From assembly GCF_003641205.1 (NCBI RefSeq), contig NZ_CP032762.1:372001-436000 (forward strand): 64,000 nt of DNA, in the 5' to 3' direction. Position 1 is the stretch's first letter; the number at the start of each line of letters is the position of its first letter. The position numbers were made by a program, and so were the translations under genes. Shown in pieces: positions 34,128 to 42,996 of this stretch. Below the pieces are notes generated by a model, which worked only from the letters and a program-made list of their open reading frames with translations, was not told where the DNA came from and made no database searches. This stretch comes from Rhodococcus sp. P1Y. Its GTDB lineage: Bacteria; Actinomycetota; Actinomycetes; Mycobacteriales; Mycobacteriaceae.

Positions 34128-35271
34128 ATGCCGAAAAGCCTGTTGGCACCGAGGTGGCAGCGCGCAGGCGCGAGCGGCCCAGGGCCGAGGACTTGCTCAG
34201 TACGGTCATCAGGGCGGTGCGGGGCAAGTTGGGGACGTTGTTCAATCGAGCGACTCGACACGAGAACCGTTGCGTGTGCTCGATAAGCGGTCGTTCGGTT
34301 GCCTCCCACTGCGCCAGTCCAACAGCCAGCGAATCGTTCGTGTGGCTCACCGCGTGCGCAAGGCCGAACGCGTTGGTCATTGCGCAGCCACCGCCTTGAC
34401 CGAGATAAGGCGGTTGCGCATGGGCTGCGTCACCGAGTACTGCCACCTTTCCCGACGACCAGGACCGAAGCTCGGTCTGCTCGAATTCGTCCCACCTGAG
34501 CTTTCCTTCCGTCGCCTCGATGAGTGGTCGTAGGTGAGGGAACGAACTGATCCACTGATTTCGGGGCAGCACCGGGCCTTGTGCTGACGTATCGTCCGTC
34601 GGGCAGACGAATGCGATGTAGACCTGAGTCGCGCTGCTGGGGGTGTAGAGCAAGAAGCGCTTGCCGGACATGTACTCGACATAGTTGGCTTCGTCTGCAT
34701 CCGGCACCAGTCCGGGTGCCCTGTCGATCAGTACCCGCGCGCAGCGCTGTCCGATGCTGCGCCTACGACTCAGTAGTCCGAGTCCGTCCCGCAGCCTGGA
34801 GTTGATTCCGTCGGCGACGACAACGAGATCCGCGGACACCGTGCGTCCGGACTCGAACGTCACGGACCCCTCGGGCGTCACAGCGACAGCCGCCGATCCC
34901 GTTTCGAACTCGACGCCGTAGGCACGGCCGGCGTCTACCAAGCCATTGATCAGGTTTTCGCGCAGTACGGTCAGAACCTTGACTCCGCCCGCGCCATTGA
35001 CGGGAATCGACGCGAGAGTGGTGTTGTGGTTGTTGCGGGTTTCGATGGCTTGGCCGTAGTGGGCGCCATCGATAACCTGGTCATGGACACCCAGCCGGTC
35101 GAGGACGGCTAGCCCGTTACTCCAGAGGTAGATTCCCGAACCGAAGGCTCGTATCTCCGGATCCCGCTCGTGCAGGGTGACAGACCAGCCTTGGCGCGCC
35201 AGAGCAGCCGCGGCGGTCAGTCCGCCGACCCCGCCGCCTATGACTTCGGCTCTACGTGGTTGCTGTTTCAT
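34126..35271 (-). CDS. FAD-dependent aromatic monooxygenase (group A); candidate alkylquinolone 3-hydroxylase (AqdB/PqsH-like)
   Basis: This 381-residue flavoprotein has the FAD dinucleotide motif VIGGGVGGLTAAAALARQG, the DG motif VVVADGINSRLRDGL and the GD motif VLGDAAHAQPPYLGQGGG, defining single-component NAD(P)H-dependent hydroxylases of the PHBH fold. Its length equals that of PqsH-type quinolone hydroxylases (about 380). The ATG at 35271 has AAAGGGAA upstream. It is divergent from a MarR gene and within 3 kb of an AqdC-like dioxygenase, so C3 hydroxylation of a 2-alkyl-4-quinolone is the best guess. Another hydroxy-aromatic substrate remains possible. Confidence 0.82.
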   Translation of the reverse strand: MKQQPRRAEVIGGGVGGLTAAAALARQGWSVTLHERDPEIRAFGSGIYLWSNGLAVLDRLGVHDQVIDGAHYGQAIETRNNHNTTLASIPVNGAGGVKVLTVLRENLINGLVDAGRAYGVEFETGSAAVAVTPEGSVTFESGRTVSADLVVVADGINSRLRDGLGLLSRRRSIGQRCARVLIDRAPGLVPDADEANYVEYMSGKRFLLYTPSSATQVYIAFVCPTDDTSAQGPVLPRNQWISSFPHLRPLIEATEGKLRWDEFEQTELRSWSSGKVAVLGDAAHAQPPYLGQGGGCAMTNAFGLAHAVSHTNDSLAVGLAQWEATERPLIEHTQRFSCRVARLNNVPNLPRTALMTVLSKSSALGRSRLRAATSVPTGFSA

Positions 35272-35410
35272 TGATTCCCTTTCACAGCTCGAATAACGCA
35301 GGGTGACGTTCGACCGGGGCAAGATCCTGCCGAAAATTGCCATGGCCGTTGAGGTCTCGCTGTGGGACTGCCTCACGCAACAGGTCGGACGCTACGCATC
35401 ACCCTAATAG

Positions 35411-35422
35411 ATAGCAAGCTAT
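35411..35422. promoter_or_regulatory. Candidate MarR operator ATAGC-AA-GCTAT
   Basis: A perfect 5-bp inverted repeat with a 2-bp centre in an unusually AT-rich stretch lies between the divergent FAD monooxygenase and MarR starts (52 bp before the MarR GTG). Confidence 0.55.
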
Positions 35423-35474
35423 GTAATGTGGTTTTTACACAAACTGGTAGTCGAACCCTCGGTACACTCGGTCC

Positions 35475-35945
35475 GTGTCAGAACTACTGGGAACCGATCA
35501 CGACCTCGACGAAGCATTCGGAGATGCGTGCAACGCGCTGTTCCTCGTGCTCAAGAGGGGCCGTGGCACCGTCGGCACCAGAGCGGACGGTGCGTCTTTG
35601 AGCGAGGCGCAGATCGCCATGCTCGAATCGGTCGCCAAGAACGGCCCTCTGGGCGTCAAAGCGATCGCCGACCAGGCCGGAGTTGCGCAACCGACTGTGT
35701 CCCGCATGCTCAACGCTCTCGAAAAGCAAGGCGTGGTTGTGCGTTCTCCCTCCCCACAGGACGAGCGTGCCGTTCTTGTCGAGCTCACCGAATCGGGCCG
35801 GCAATTGTGGGAATCCAAACGCGCACTGCTCCGGTACTTCCAGAGGGACGCACTCCTGAGATTCGCCCCGGACCGCCGCGTGGAGGTAGTGGAGATGCTT
35901 CGCGAGTTGACGGCGATAATCGAAGACCAGATCGCCGAACGCTGA
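35475..35945 (+). CDS. MarR family transcriptional regulator
   Basis: This 156-residue regulator has the MarR winged helix: GPLGVKAIADQAGVAQPTVS then RMLNALEKQGVVVRSPSPQD, with the wing ERAVLVELTESGRQL. It starts at GTG 35475. MarR proteins usually repress catabolic genes and release DNA on binding an aromatic ligand. It is divergent from the FAD monooxygenase and upstream of the MFS and dioxygenase genes, so it is the likely local switch. Rhodococcus aqd clusters described in the literature use a different regulator family, so this layout is unusual. Confidence 0.9.
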   Translation: MSELLGTDHDLDEAFGDACNALFLVLKRGRGTVGTRADGASLSEAQIAMLESVAKNGPLGVKAIADQAGVAQPTVSRMLNALEKQGVVVRSPSPQDERAVLVELTESGRQLWESKRALLRYFQRDALLRFAPDRRVEVVEMLRELTAIIEDQIAER

Positions 35946-36173
35946 CTTCCAGAAGTAACATGACGCCCTCTTGACGATCGTCTACATTGCGGTATAGCTT
36001 TCAGGCGTGGACTTCAGCTGCTGTGGAGCCTGAGGTCGACGTAGCAACCACCTAGCACGTTCCTACGTGGGCGTCCCTGCCGGACGCATCGATTACTGCA
36101 CGCCGCTGCGAGGAAAAGATCCTTGCGAGCCTTCGTCTTTCGATGCACTTCCTACAGAATCGGACTCCAGAAC

Positions 36174-37430
36174 ATGCACAATTCTGTCGTGGGCTCCCGA
36201 CCCACAGAACCGCGTCCGGCAGGCGCCAAAGCATGGGCCATGCTGGCCCTGGTAACCGTCGGCTTCGTCATGATGACCTTGAACTGGTTCAATATCTCCA
36301 CCACCTTCGGAGACCTTGCTACCGAATTCGATGTCGGTATCCCCTCGCTTGCGTTGTTGATCTCGGCTTTCGTCGTCGGGTACGGCTTGATGCACGTCCC
36401 GGCCGGCTTTCTTGCTGCCAAGATCGGACTTCGAACCGCCTTGGCTGCGGGACTCGTGCTGCAGGGGGTGACTGCAGCTGGCTCTGGCCTTGCGCGCAAT
36501 TACGAACAACTGCTTGCACTGCGCATAGTCAGCGGCGTCGGTGCGTCCGTCTACGCGGGACTCGGTATCGCCGCAGTCAGCATCTGGTTCGTCGGCCGCG
36601 CGCACGCGTTGGCGCTGGGTCTGGTGTCCGCAGCTTTCAGCCTCGGAGTTGCAATCGGTCTTTACACCTGGGCCGATCTCGTAGCCGCGACCGATTGGCG
36701 GACAGCGCTGATCATCGGCGGTGTCCTGTGCATCATCTCGGGCTTGGCTATTGCCGTTTTCTACCGGGTACCTGCTGGGTCTCGATCTCTACACGGAACC
36801 GCGTTGTCCAGCAGCGAGATTCGGCAGATTCTCCAGAACCGAAACTTGTGGGTGTTCGGCCTGGCATTTTTCGGGGGTTACGGTGCGTACTTTGCTGCGT
36901 CACAGTTGATTTCCAGCTATGCCGTCGATGAGCGGGGTATCGACGTTGGTCAGGCCAACATCGCATCGCTGGTGGTCGGACTCGCAGGAATCCCCGGAAG
37001 CATCCTCGTAGGCTGGCTGTCAGACCGTTTACGCCAGCGAACAACCTTCGTCATCGGACAGCTACTGTTGATGTCAGCTGGTTTGATGCTAGTTCCATTC
37101 ATCGCTCCCTCGTGGCTGTGGGCCGCCGCCTTCTTGATCGGGTTCGGGTTCAACGGCTGCTTCGCGGTCTGGCAAACCGTTCCGGGAGAGGACGTCTCGA
37201 TACCGCCACACCATATAGCGACGGCTGTAGGACTGATGCTCACGATCGCCGGCGTCGGTGGCTTCGTTGTGCCGTGGGCGTTCGGACTTCTCGTTCCAGC
37301 CCTGGGTTACACCACTGCCTGGGTGTGCCTCGCAGCGGTGAGTTCCGCGTGCGCCTGCATTGCCCTCGCCACGCCCCGGCGAGCCACACGACCGCTCGAC
37401 ACCCCACTGACTACCAGCGCCACTCTGTAA
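36174..37430 (+). CDS. MFS transporter of the alkylquinolone-like cluster
   Basis: This 418-residue protein has 12 membrane segments. It shows FGDLATEFDVGIPSLALLIS in the first loop, a helix 2-3 region GFLAAKIGLRTAL and a C-terminal repeat ILVGWLSDRLRQRT. The ATG at 36174 directly precedes the short cytoplasmic N-terminus; the ribosome site is weak. It may import the aromatic substrate or export a toxic intermediate. It is followed after 45 bp by the dioxygenase gene. Confidence 0.85.
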   Translation: MHNSVVGSRPTEPRPAGAKAWAMLALVTVGFVMMTLNWFNISTTFGDLATEFDVGIPSLALLISAFVVGYGLMHVPAGFLAAKIGLRTALAAGLVLQGVTAAGSGLARNYEQLLALRIVSGVGASVYAGLGIAAVSIWFVGRAHALALGLVSAAFSLGVAIGLYTWADLVAATDWRTALIIGGVLCIISGLAIAVFYRVPAGSRSLHGTALSSSEIRQILQNRNLWVFGLAFFGGYGAYFAASQLISSYAVDERGIDVGQANIASLVVGLAGIPGSILVGWLSDRLRQRTTFVIGQLLLMSAGLMLVPFIAPSWLWAAAFLIGFGFNGCFAVWQTVPGEDVSIPPHHIATAVGLMLTIAGVGGFVVPWAFGLLVPALGYTTAWVCLAAVSSACACIALATPRRATRPLDTPLTTSATL

Positions 37431-37475
37431 TACATCGCCCCTCCGTAATACCTCACCACGAAAGGAACCCACACC

Positions 37476-38267
37476 ATGAAGACTCTCACCGTCGACGGCT
37501 GGCCTATCGAATACACCGACTCCGGCACCGAGCACGAACGCACCCTGATCTTGCTCACCGGCTGGGCACAGGACCACAGATTGTTCAAGAACCTGGAACC
37601 CATTCTTGCCCAGGAATTTCGCGTGCTCCGCGTGAACTTCAGAGGACACGACGGACTGTTGACCGACAACGGCGACTTCACTGCGTCGGACATGGCATCG
37701 GACGTCCTGGCCATCATCGAACACCTCTCCTTGACGGACGTTCGACTGGTATCGACTTCCCACGGTTGTTGGGTCAACATCGACGTTCACGATCGGCTGG
37801 GAGATGCCAGCTTGGGCAAAACCGTCGTAATCGACTGGCTGATGGCTCCATTCGACGAATTCCATCGCCAGATCCGCGAAGGACATCAGGAGGCTACGTA
37901 CTACGCTGCCCGACGCAGCATGTTCGACGAGTGGACAGCATCGACGGACAACCTCGATGTGGTCGATCACGTCAACCGAGAAATGACCTGGTTCGGTGGC
38001 GAGATGTGGCGACGCGCATGCCGAGAGATCGAGAAGGCCTACGCCACGTGGGGTGACCCGCTCAAACGAATGACACCGCTGTCCGAACGCCTCGACGTAC
38101 GGCACATCTACTCACAACCGCTTTCCTCCGAGTACCGCGAATATCAGGAGGACTTCGCCAGTCAGAACCCATGGTTCGACCCGCAGCACATTCCGGGCCA
38201 GACCCACTTCCCGACGCTCGAGAACCCGGAGGCCGTTGCCGCAGCGATCACCGAGTTCTACCGCTGA
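37476..38267 (+). CDS. aqdC: Cofactor-free 2,4-dioxygenase of the Hod/Qdo/AqdC family
   Basis: This 263-residue alpha/beta-hydrolase-fold protein closely matches 1H-3-hydroxy-4-oxoquinoline 2,4-dioxygenases. These open the heteroring of 3-hydroxy-4-quinolones with O2, without metal or flavin, releasing CO and an N-acylanthranilate. Matching positions are Trp30 and His34 in TGWAQDHRLFK, Ser95-His96 in STSHGCWV, Asp120 in VIDWLMAPFDEF, Trp153 in DEWT and His244 in GQTHFPT, with RHIYSQP and DFASQNPWF also conserved. The Asp-His dyad that replaces hydrolase chemistry is intact. With an FAD monooxygenase and amide hydrolase nearby, a PQS-like alkylquinolone is the favoured substrate. Confidence 0.85.
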   Translation: MKTLTVDGWPIEYTDSGTEHERTLILLTGWAQDHRLFKNLEPILAQEFRVLRVNFRGHDGLLTDNGDFTASDMASDVLAIIEHLSLTDVRLVSTSHGCWVNIDVHDRLGDASLGKTVVIDWLMAPFDEFHRQIREGHQEATYYAARRSMFDEWTASTDNLDVVDHVNREMTWFGGEMWRRACREIEKAYATWGDPLKRMTPLSERLDVRHIYSQPLSSEYREYQEDFASQNPWFDPQHIPGQTHFPTLENPEAVAAAITEFYR

Positions 38268-38345
38268 ACCGCAAGCGACCCCTGTTGCCCCGGGAGAGGG
38301 CCGTAACGACGCCGCCGTGTGCGGTCGACCAGTACGGCATGGTTG

Positions 38346-39998
38346 TCACGCCTGACCTGGCTCTGTGCCGACAACCCGGTATATCCGCCAATCCGGCTGG
38401 TCGGCGCCGTCGTTCGGCACCTCGACGTCCAGGGTCGCTATGGTCCCGCCGCCCTCGTAGATGGTTGGGTAGCGGCGATTGATCGCGTCGGACTGCCCGC
38501 GGCCCGTGTTGGGGACGGTCAGGAGAAACTCCACGCCCGCGGCTGCGGGCTCGTTGAGAATGGTGGTGAAATCCTGATCGGACGGTACGACGAACCGCTC
38601 CGGGTGTTCCGACGCAGCGAGCACGGCGAACCCGTAGACGGTGTCCACCAGGATCGAACCCTCGGGCAGGTCCTGCTGATCGAGGTACTCCGCGATCATG
38701 CGTTCGGTCTCGAACGAGGCGATGATGCTCCGCGCGGACACCGCATCTTCCGATTCCGGCGACGAATCGAATAGATGGCCCAACGCATACTGCTGGCTCG
38801 ACAGCGACGGCTGCAGCATCGCCCAACCCGTGACGGGCACAGCGAGCGCCGACAGCATGACGGTTGTCGAGACGAGGCCGCGCGAGACCCGTGCACGCTC
38901 GGGTCGTACTCGATGCAGCGCACCCAGCCGACGCGTGCGCGGATTGCCGCGAGCAGGCACCAACTGCACCACCACGACGACGGCGAGAGGGATCGCGCAG
39001 ATGTAGAACCTGAGGAAGCCGAACGTCGATCCGCTGATGTACGTCGCGGCCTGAAATGCGAGCACCATCCCGAACAAGACCGGCGCGACGAGGAATTCGA
39101 GATCCCGCCGACGTCCGGCGAGCAGCGTGGACATCGGCAGGATCAACGGCAGCAGAGGCCCGAGCACGATCACTGCCGTCACCGCGAACAGTGCATTGGT
39201 CAGCGGAGTCCCGCTCGAGCCGCCGGATTGTTCGAGAATCGCCGTATTGCCGTAGCTCGAGGACAATTGGGCCAGCAACTCCCCCGTGATCAGCCAGCTG
39301 GTCGCACTCCACACCAGGAATGCGACGAACCCCGGCCCCGCGACCAGGACGGCGTCGAGGACCGCCTGCCGACGCATCGTCCGCCACGAGGCGCGTCCCT
39401 TGCGCAGCAGCGTGACCCCCGCAACCAGGAATGCTGCACCCGCGATGGCCACGACGGCGTCGTAGCGCGTCAGATATGCCAGCGCCAAAGCGATTCCGGC
39501 GACGATGAGGTCGTGCACGTCGTCGGTGTGCATCCACCGAATCAACCGGCGGACCGCCCAGATGGTGCAGAACAGGAACACCGCCTCGCTCATCCCGTTG
39601 GCGCCGTAGAAGACGATCATGGGGTTGAGCGCGAACACGAGGGTGATCGCGGTGCTGTGGCCGGCCGACAGACCTCGGTCGCGACAGATCCCGTGGATCA
39701 TCACCACCGCACCGGCCATGAACACTGCCGAGACGACAGTGCCGGAGATGTTCCACCGCGTGATCTCCGGCCACCATCTCGACAGCGCCACCAGCGGCAA
39801 CTGCAGCAACGCGGTCAGTGGCGTGAAGATGAACCCGATGGCCGACACGTGCGGATCGCGGCTCAACAGAACAGCCTGCGCGGCCGACGTCCGAGACAGG
39901 GCGTCGCCGAGGAGGTACCCGAAACGCAGACTCAGGGTCAGCCCGACGGCCAGGTAACCGGAGAGCGTCGCGAGAAAGAGGACCCACGGCGCTTTCAC
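38346..39998 (-). CDS. Polytopic membrane protein, GT-C-like glycosyltransferase candidate
   Basis: This 550-residue protein has about 10-12 membrane segments followed by a soluble C-terminal domain (from about residue 430). The first periplasmic loop has an acidic DALSRTSAAQAVLLSRDPH segment and later LNPMIVFYGANGMSEAVFLF and LTRYDAVVAIAG, resembling GT-C (GT39/ArnT-like) enzymes that use lipid-linked sugars. GTG at 39998 overlaps the GT2 stop by GTGA. It is the last of four coupled genes for an exported glycan. No close characterised homologue is recognised. Confidence 0.7.
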   Translation of the reverse strand: MKAPWVLFLATLSGYLAVGLTLSLRFGYLLGDALSRTSAAQAVLLSRDPHVSAIGFIFTPLTALLQLPLVALSRWWPEITRWNISGTVVSAVFMAGAVVMIHGICRDRGLSAGHSTAITLVFALNPMIVFYGANGMSEAVFLFCTIWAVRRLIRWMHTDDVHDLIVAGIALALAYLTRYDAVVAIAGAAFLVAGVTLLRKGRASWRTMRRQAVLDAVLVAGPGFVAFLVWSATSWLITGELLAQLSSSYGNTAILEQSGGSSGTPLTNALFAVTAVIVLGPLLPLILPMSTLLAGRRRDLEFLVAPVLFGMVLAFQAATYISGSTFGFLRFYICAIPLAVVVVVQLVPARGNPRTRRLGALHRVRPERARVSRGLVSTTVMLSALAVPVTGWAMLQPSLSSQQYALGHLFDSSPESEDAVSARSIIASFETERMIAEYLDQQDLPEGSILVDTVYGFAVLAASEHPERFVVPSDQDFTTILNEPAAAGVEFLLTVPNTGRGQSDAINRRYPTIYEGGGTIATLDVEVPNDGADQPDWRIYRVVGTEPGQA

Positions 39999-41485
39999 TT
40001 GACGGGCTCGACGTCGGGGGCGGCCGACGCCGTCGACAACCCGTGGAACGTTTTCTCCCAATACGACGGATTACGCACCAACTGCCAACAGCCCTTGATC
40101 GCCGCGACGCTCATCATCAGCCAGTACAGCGGCATCGTCAGGCTGGGCACGAGCAGGTACGCGTTGTTGCTCTCTCGACTCGCGATCAGATACATGTAGA
40201 TGGTCGCGACGTTGCCGATGATCAACGACATCAGCGAGAAATAGTAGATGTACGTCGGAAACAGCGCCGCAATCAGCGCCGGTTGCCCGAGAATCCATGC
40301 GGCAGTGGTGAACCAGAAGATCATGTTGATACACGCGGTGATCGGCGTCCCAGCCAGCAGCAGCGTGAACCGATACGTGCCGACGAACCCGACTGCGCGG
40401 AACGTCTGCAGTGGTCGACGCATATGCACCAGCCATGTCTGCAGATACCCCTTGTACCAGCGTGATCGCTGCCGGATCCAGTTGATGGCGTCGCTGTTGG
40501 CCTCTTCGAGGGTGGTCGAATCGAGCACTGCGGTCGAGTAACCCGACGCAGCGATGCGCACCCCGAGGTCTGCATCCTCGGTGACGTTGAATCCGTCCCA
40601 CGCGCCGACTTCCTTGATGACCTCGCCCCGCAGGTGGTTCGAGGTGCCGCCCAACGGAATCGGTGACGTGCTCTTCATCAGGCCTGGCAGCAGGTAGCCG
40701 AACCACAGTGCATAGTCCGCAGTGAACCATCCGGTCAGCAGGTTCTGAGAACCGTTGTGAAAGGCCAACTTCGCCTGAACGCACGCGACGGTGTCGGGCA
40801 ACCGTCGAAACGCCGCGACGACGCGTCGTAGCTGCAATATTTCGGGAAGATCCTCGGCGTCGAAGATCGTGATGATCTCCCCTGTCGCGAAGTGCAGTCC
40901 GTAGTTGCAGGCCTTGGGTTTGGTGCGCGGATCGCTCGCCGGCACGAGGACCACGTCGACGATCTTGCTGACGCCACTCTTCTTCGCAGCTGCGATGGTG
41001 ACGTCGTCGTCCTCTTCGAGGAGCAGCAGAACCTGCAACTTCTCCGGCGGGTAGTCGAGGCTGCTCATCGCGGCGATGAGATCGCCGACCACCTCCGGCT
41101 CGTCGTACGCCGGAACGAGAATCGTGTAGAGCGGCAGTTCGTCATCCGGAATCGCCCGTGCCTGTTCGTCGGTCACCGTGACGATGGCCGACGCGTCGAG
41201 CCCGCGGGTGAACAGCAACAACCGATCACACATCATCGCGATGTACCCGAACGTGCACACAACGGTGATCGTGAGCAGCGTGTCGATCGGCGCGAGCACG
41301 GCACACACTGCAGTGATCGCCGCGATCGTCAGCGCGGTGTACTTCTGCCACGGCACGAACGCAACGGCTGCCGACGCCAACGGATTTCCGCGAGCGAGGC
41401 CGTTGACGGCATCGTCGAGAGCGGCCATCCGGAACTCTTCGGTCTCGTCACCGACCCTCGGCGGCACGTGGGATCCGTACTTCAC
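39995..41485 (-). CDS. Membrane family-2 glycosyltransferase (cellulose-synthase-like)
   Basis: This 496-residue processive glycosyltransferase has N-terminal membrane helices, a cytoplasmic GT2 domain and a C-terminal helix bundle. Catalytic features in order are YTILVPAYDEPEVV, DPRTKPKACNYG, IFDAEDLPE (the DxD motif), TEDADLGVRIA and RQRSRWYKG (the QxxRW motif of processive synthases). There is no PilZ domain. GTG at 41485 overlaps the preceding stop by GTGA. It probably polymerises and extrudes a beta-linked glycan with its operon partners. Confidence 0.9.
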   Translation of the reverse strand: MKYGSHVPPRVGDETEEFRMAALDDAVNGLARGNPLASAAVAFVPWQKYTALTIAAITAVCAVLAPIDTLLTITVVCTFGYIAMMCDRLLLFTRGLDASAIVTVTDEQARAIPDDELPLYTILVPAYDEPEVVGDLIAAMSSLDYPPEKLQVLLLLEEDDDVTIAAAKKSGVSKIVDVVLVPASDPRTKPKACNYGLHFATGEIITIFDAEDLPEILQLRRVVAAFRRLPDTVACVQAKLAFHNGSQNLLTGWFTADYALWFGYLLPGLMKSTSPIPLGGTSNHLRGEVIKEVGAWDGFNVTEDADLGVRIAASGYSTAVLDSTTLEEANSDAINWIRQRSRWYKGYLQTWLVHMRRPLQTFRAVGFVGTYRFTLLLAGTPITACINMIFWFTTAAWILGQPALIAALFPTYIYYFSLMSLIIGNVATIYMYLIASRESNNAYLLVPSLTMPLYWLMMSVAAIKGCWQLVRNPSYWEKTFHGLSTASAAPDVEPVK

Positions 41486-42996
41486 GGTTCGACTCCGTCC
41501 TCGGGCCACTGCGCGTCGACGAGATCGATACCAAAGTCTGTCAGCAGTTCACGATCCTTGTAGTCCGGGTTGTTGTCGACGGCAATCGTGTTGCCGCGCA
41601 GAAACGTAGCCAGTGACGTACCGAGGTTCGACGCCATAGCCGGTGTCGGGATCGGGAACACCGCGCCGGGCTCGTGGTTGTCGACGCTGATGACCGTCAC
41701 TCGTTGGGTGACGTCGCTGCGAACCCAGGTGAACACCAGCTTGGTCCACGTCAAAAGCAGTTGATCGCTGACCGAGGTATACAGCTCGCCCACGACGTCG
41801 TGGCCGAGCTTCACCGGAAGCGTGGCGCTGGTCCTCGTGTTCGTCAGCCGGTAGAGGGTGCTCTCGGGATAGACCGCCAGGCTCGCGCGGTTGGCCGTGG
41901 ACAGCACGTCGACGACGACGGTGCGCGGTCGGGACTCGATGTCCCAGGATGGATTTCCCTCGTCCGCGCGTATCGTCTGACGGGTAAGCGTGGCGGTTCG
42001 ACCGAAATACGACCTGACCCAGTCGAACGTTCGACGGTCCGTCTGCGACCAACCCGCAGGTACGGCCAGCGGCGCCGACGGCGCCCCAGGCGGTCCCGGA
42101 GTGGACGAGATAGCAGTCCGCTCTGGCAGCGGAACCACGAACAGGATTGCCGCCGCGACGACAACGATGACCAACGAGCTCCACGATCGTTTCGCCGTCA
42201 CCGGGGCGACGGCACCCGTCAGTGGGCTCTTCGACTTTCCGCGTCGTGCAGCGAAGTAGAACCCGAACGCCACCAAGACCGAGGCACCGGCCGTCGAGAT
42301 CAATTGCAGCCAAGCGATGTGGACGCTCGGCCACCAGAGCAGCATCATGGCCAGTACTGCGAACCCGGCTGCGACAGTGCAGAAGAATCCGAGCCACCCG
42401 CGACGGCGCGTGCGCCCGACTGCGATTGCACCTGCCGCCCCGGCCAACACGACGAGCACTGCGCCGTAGGCGAATCGGCTACCTCCGACGGTGATGGCTG
42501 CCATACGGTAGGTCAGCGGACCCAACGCCAACAGCAGCAACCAGACCGACCAGAACCGTCCGACCGGCCGCAGACCGAATACGAGGATCGCACCGCCGAG
42601 GAAGAAGATCAGTCCGGCGAGGACGTCGAGATGGGCGAGCTCGTACTGGTCGACGTAGCGCGGTAACCACAGCGCTTTGATCGCGACCGCAGCCAGCAGG
42701 GCGAGACCGCCGACGATGATATCCGTCTGTCGATCGTGGATCGGGAGCTCACCCGATCGACGACGCGCAATTCCTTGCGCCGCAACCGCTGCCAGGACCG
42801 GCAGCACGAAGATGTACGTCGTGATTGCGCCGTCGGCGGCCTCCTCGGCGAGACGCACCCACGTCGGGAAGAATGCGAGAACCACGCAACCGAGGAGTAC
42901 GGCCCACCTTGTCGCGATGACCCAGGCGGGATTACGCGCCGCAGCCTTACCAGTGGAAGTCTGCTCGGCGTCAGGGGTATCGGTCTGCGTCGTCAC
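41482..42996 (-). CDS. Membrane protein with C-terminal extracellular domain, EpsI/exosortase-like topology
   Basis: This 504-residue protein has about nine N-terminal membrane segments up to residue 300 and then a soluble domain (residues 310-504: FDWVRSYFGRTATLTRQTIR, LTWTKLVFTWVRSDVTQRV). The arrangement recalls exosortase/EpsI fusions linked to exopolysaccharide operons, but the exosortase Cys/Arg/His catalytic set is not evident, so the assignment is only topological. GTG at 42996 overlaps the stop of the upstream gene by GTGA. Its role in glycan assembly or export is inferred from the operon. Confidence 0.6.
   Translation of the reverse strand: MTTQTDTPDAEQTSTGKAAARNPAWVIATRWAVLLGCVVLAFFPTWVRLAEEAADGAITTYIFVLPVLAAVAAQGIARRRSGELPIHDRQTDIIVGGLALLAAVAIKALWLPRYVDQYELAHLDVLAGLIFFLGGAILVFGLRPVGRFWSVWLLLLALGPLTYRMAAITVGGSRFAYGAVLVVLAGAAGAIAVGRTRRRGWLGFFCTVAAGFAVLAMMLLWWPSVHIAWLQLISTAGASVLVAFGFYFAARRGKSKSPLTGAVAPVTAKRSWSSLVIVVVAAAILFVVPLPERTAISSTPGPPGAPSAPLAVPAGWSQTDRRTFDWVRSYFGRTATLTRQTIRADEGNPSWDIESRPRTVVVDVLSTANRASLAVYPESTLYRLTNTRTSATLPVKLGHDVVGELYTSVSDQLLLTWTKLVFTWVRSDVTQRVTVISVDNHEPGAVFPIPTPAMASNLGTSLATFLRGNTIAVDNNPDYKDRELLTDFGIDLVDAQWPEDGVEP

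Noticed and set aside
33019..38267. Reading the cluster as an Arthrobacter-type quinaldine degradation locus
   Set aside because: No molybdenum hydroxylase (qoxLMS-like) genes are present; the FAD monooxygenase plus dioxygenase pairing fits the alkylquinolone route better.
37476..38267. Calling the gene an ordinary alpha/beta hydrolase
   Set aside because: The Trp/His/Asp positions and the WLMAPFDEF and GQTHFPT segments match the cofactor-free dioxygenases, not generic esterases.
38248..39987. 579-codon minus frame overlapping the GT-C-like gene in another frame
   Set aside because: Arg/Gly/His-rich composition without membrane segments; the frame at 38346-39998 shows clean hydrophobic helices and a GTGA start.
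38775..40199. 474-codon plus frame opposite the glycan operon
   Set aside because: Gln/Arg/His-rich, no motif, antisense to two convincing membrane proteins.
41674..42666. 330-codon plus frame opposite the EpsI-like gene
   Set aside because: Composition typical of an antisense frame in GC-rich DNA; no ribosome site or domain.
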